A stretch of DNA of 61,732 bases from Lachnospiraceae bacterium (GTDB lineage Bacteria > Bacillota > Clostridia > Lachnospirales > Lachnospiraceae), in contig JAILKT010000042.1 in the NCBI GenBank assembly GCA_024693545.1, positions 1 through 61,732 on the forward strand. The letters run 5' to 3'. Below the pieces are notes generated by a model. That model was not told the origin of the DNA, made no database searches, and worked only from the letters and a program-made list of their open reading frames with translations. A program made the translations under genes and the position numbers. Numbering within the stretch: position 1 is the first letter of the stretch; each line of letters begins with the position of its first letter. Of this stretch, positions 59,412 to 61,732 are shown piece after piece.

Positions 59412-61732
59412 TGAATTTATTACACATCATCCCTAATCGTAGTGATGTTGATAAATGGGCGCGTATAGCAAAAGAACTTAGTGCGGTATTTGAATATAAT
59501 GATTTCTTTGATCCGGAACTTATTGAGAACAAGGAAGAATACGAAGCAACCATTCAGAAATATCTTGCGCTTGACAGAGACAGAACGAAAGACACATTTC
59601 ACGGAGTTTTCTATGACATAGTGCTCAATTCGCTTGATCCGGCGATAAGACAAAAGAGTATCGAAAGAGTATATCTAAGCTGTGAAACGGCTGTAAGACT
59701 TGAATGCAGAGCTGTTATTTTCCATACTAATTATATCGTAGGTTTTAAAAGTATTCCCTACAGGGATAAATGGGTCAAGGATATGGCCGCATTCTATAAA
59801 AAGCTTGTGGACGATTTCCCGACACTTGAAATCTATGTTGAAAACATGTATGACGATACTCCGGAGCTTTTGAGACGACTTGCCGAAGCTCTCAGAGATG
59901 AGCCTCGTTTCGGTGTTTGTTTTGACCTTGCTCATGCATATCTTTGGGAAGTTCCGCTTAAAGAGTGGATTGATGAGCTTTCACCGTATATACGTCATAT
60001 TCATGCCAATGACAACCATAAAGACCAGGATTCTCATATGGCGATCGGAACGGGAAGTCTTGACTGGTCAATACTAAACTATAGACAACTTATTAAAAAC
60101 AAGCCTTCGATCCTTATTGAGGTTTCTGACGAAGAAAGACTTATGAAGTCATATAACTACCTCATTAAGAATTGTCTTTATCCTTTCCATATGCGTAACC
60201 GTATCAACATGGAAGTTACCGATGATATGGAGAGGATCCTCGAGATCGGTCGTGAACTCACTATTCAGAAAGATTATGCAAAGCTTCTGGAAAATATTAT
60301 CGGTGAAGCGATGGAAATCGCCAACTGTGATGCCGGAACACTTTACATATTTAACGAAGACAAACTTCACTTCATGATCATGCGTAATAATACCATGAAC
60401 GTTTATCAGGGAGGTAACGGCGAACCCGTTAATATACCGCCCGTAAAAATGGAAGAGAAGTATGTTTGTGCGTATTGTGCACTTCATAATGAAACGATCA
60501 ACGTCGATGATGTATATACAAACGAACGATTCGATTGGAAGGGACCTCGTGAGTATGACAAAATGACAGGCTACAGAACGCGTTCCATGCTTGTCATTCC
60601 TCTCGAAAATCATGACGGAAAAGTTATCGGTGTACTTCAGCTAATTAATGCACTCGATATAAACGGGGATGTTTGCAACTTCAGTGAGAACAACGAGTTC
60701 ATAACCTCATCGCTGGCTTCACAGGCAGCAATTTCGCTCTCGAACATGCTGATGATCAAAGAACTCAAGGATCTGTTAAATTCCTTCGTGGAATCGATGG
60801 TTACCGCAATAGACTCGCGTACTCCTTATAACGCGAACCATACGATGCACGTTGCGGAATATTGTGACAGGTTTTGCAGATATTTGCAGGATCTCTACAT
60901 TCAAAACAAAGTTAAATACAATCTTACAAATGATGACCGTGAAGAACTTGTCATGGCGGCAAAGCTTCACGACATAGGCAAGATGATCACGCCGCTTAAC
61001 GTTATGAATAAAGCCGATCGTCTTTCTGATCTTATGCCCATAATGGAGATGAGATTTAAGCTTATAGAGCAGATTCTTAAGACCAAGCACGCAAAAGGGG
61101 AATACGACCGGGCTCAATATGATGAAGCAAAAGCAGCACTTGAAGACAATATAAAATTCATAAAAGAAGTAAATGTTGCCGGATTCCTTCAGGACGATGT
61201 TCTTGAAAGAGTAAATTCTCTTGAAAATATTGTTTATGAAACGGGAGATGATTCCGTACGCCTTGTTACAGATGAAGAAATGGCGCTCCTTCGCATCAGG
61301 AAGGGTACACTTTCGGCGGAAGAAAGACATATTATGGAACAGCATGTCGAATATACCGAAAAGATACTTTCCGCCATTACTTTCGGCGACAAATACAAGA
61401 ACGTTAAGTTCTTTGCTTCCGCACATCATGAATATCTTGACGGTTCGGGATATCCCAAACATCTTAAGGCTGAAGATCTGCCTACTCAGGTCAGAATGCT
61501 TACCATCATGGATGTTTTTGACTCTCTTTCATCAAGCGACAGACCTTATCGTAAGGTTCAGCTTTCAAATGAAAGAATCTTCCAGATTCTTGAAGCAATG
61601 GTAGGTGAAGGAAAGCTTGACGGTGAGCTTGTTGCACTTGCAAAGGATTGTTTCTGCAATTCACAAAATGAATGCGCAAACTCTGATACATCTTCACACA
61701 GAGCAGGTTCCGAGGCTGAGGAAAGAGCAGTC
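59411..61732 (+). CDS. TIM barrel-GAF-HD-GYP fusion protein (runs off the right edge)
   Basis: At least 774 residues, open to the window end. Residues ~1-265 form a xylose-isomerase/endonuclease-IV-like TIM barrel with the metal ligands in place: Glu144 (VENMY), Asp172 and His175 (FDLAH), His196/His198 (RHIHAND) and Glu237 (LIEVSD). A GAF domain spans about 285-430 (SMLVIPLENHDGKVIGVLQL). The HD-GYP domain follows: His477 (NHTMHVAEY), HDIGKM at 520-525, an inserted helical segment at about 535-630, then HHEYLDGSGYP at 672-682 and RPYRK. HD-GYP enzymes break down c-di-GMP or related dinucleotides. The ATG overlaps the cyclase TAA by one base, with AAGGAGG ten bases ahead. No usual gene name fits this architecture. 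Confidence 0.88.
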   Translation, partial: MNLLHIIPNRSDVDKWARIAKELSAVFEYNDFFDPELIENKEEYEATIQKYLALDRDRTKDTFHGVFYDIVLNSLDPAIRQKSIERVYLSCETAVRLECRAVIFHTNYIVGFKSIPYRDKWVKDMAAFYKKLVDDFPTLEIYVENMYDDTPELLRRLAEALRDEPRFGVCFDLAHAYLWEVPLKEWIDELSPYIRHIHANDNHKDQDSHMAIGTGSLDWSILNYRQLIKNKPSILIEVSDEERLMKSYNYLIKNCLYPFHMRNRINMEVTDDMERILEIGRELTIQKDYAKLLENIIGEAMEIANCDAGTLYIFNEDKLHFMIMRNNTMNVYQGGNGEPVNIPPVKMEEKYVCAYCALHNETINVDDVYTNERFDWKGPREYDKMTGYRTRSMLVIPLENHDGKVIGVLQLINALDINGDVCNFSENNEFITSSLASQAAISLSNMLMIKELKDLLNSFVESMVTAIDSRTPYNANHTMHVAEYCDRFCRYLQDLYIQNKVKYNLTNDDREELVMAAKLHDIGKMITPLNVMNKADRLSDLMPIMEMRFKLIEQILKTKHAKGEYDRAQYDEAKAALEDNIKFIKEVNVAGFLQDDVLERVNSLENIVYETGDDSVRLVTDEEMALLRIRKGTLSAEERHIMEQHVEYTEKILSAITFGDKYKNVKFFASAHHEYLDGSGYPKHLKAEDLPTQVRMLTIMDVFDSLSSSDRPYRKVQLSNERIFQILEAMVGEGKLDGELVALAKDCFCNSQNECANSDTSSHRAGSEAEERAV

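Overview
The window looks like chromosomal DNA of a strictly anaerobic, Gram-positive clostridium, most likely a Lachnospiraceae relative. Reasons: moderately AT-rich sequence, strong AGGAGG-type ribosome binding sites, single-chain pyruvate:ferredoxin oxidoreductase, a NifU-like/GGGtGRT pair, Clostridia-type ZapA, FapA (DUF342), CheX, DUF6273 and BspA-type LRR proteins, and many hybrid histidine kinases. Genus cannot be named from the sequence alone. Forty-five complete genes and one gene cut by the right edge are supported. I saw no rRNA, tRNA, CRISPR array, insertion sequence or prophage.

Layout. 1-6140: pyruvate:ferredoxin oxidoreductase, a zinc-ribbon/TM/DUF6273 protein and a histidine phosphatase. 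6194-10589 (minus): operon rluF-ligA-metAA-PPTase. 10856-19524: a same-strand run of hybrid kinase, secreted LRR protein, second hybrid kinase carrying a degenerate GGDEF domain, and an OLD-type ATPase/TOPRIM protein with a cysteine cluster. 19603-24278: CNNM-type transporter, MgtE and ArgS. 24337-31714: DUF234-type ATPase, SH3b membrane protein, argH, zapA, U32 peptidase and Nudix hydrolase. 31773-37951: ComFB, GtrA, an rRNA methyltransferase, small orphans, two acidic/serine-rich orphans, cyclophilin, and a DUF1700-like/DUF4097 pair. 37891-39696 (minus): M24 aminopeptidase.

39933-48090 is a seven-gene membrane operon related to Mrp antiporters and the membrane arm of Mbh-type complexes. It has four NuoL/M/N-type pumping subunits but no MrpE/F/G homologues and no hydrogenase or redox module nearby. 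48158-50181 holds CheX and FapA (convergent). 50527-55522 holds a phosphohexomutase, a left-handed beta-helix protein and a third hybrid kinase. 55656-57375 holds the NifU-like scaffold and the GGGtGRT protein.

57558 to the right edge is the most striking part. A CHASE2 adenylate cyclase overlaps by one base a protein that fuses a sugar-isomerase/endonuclease-IV-like TIM barrel (metal ligands intact), a GAF domain and an HD-GYP domain. Making and sensing a cyclic nucleotide, breaking down a cyclic dinucleotide and a carbohydrate-type enzyme are thus predicted to be encoded in one transcript. This is the best candidate here for an undescribed system.
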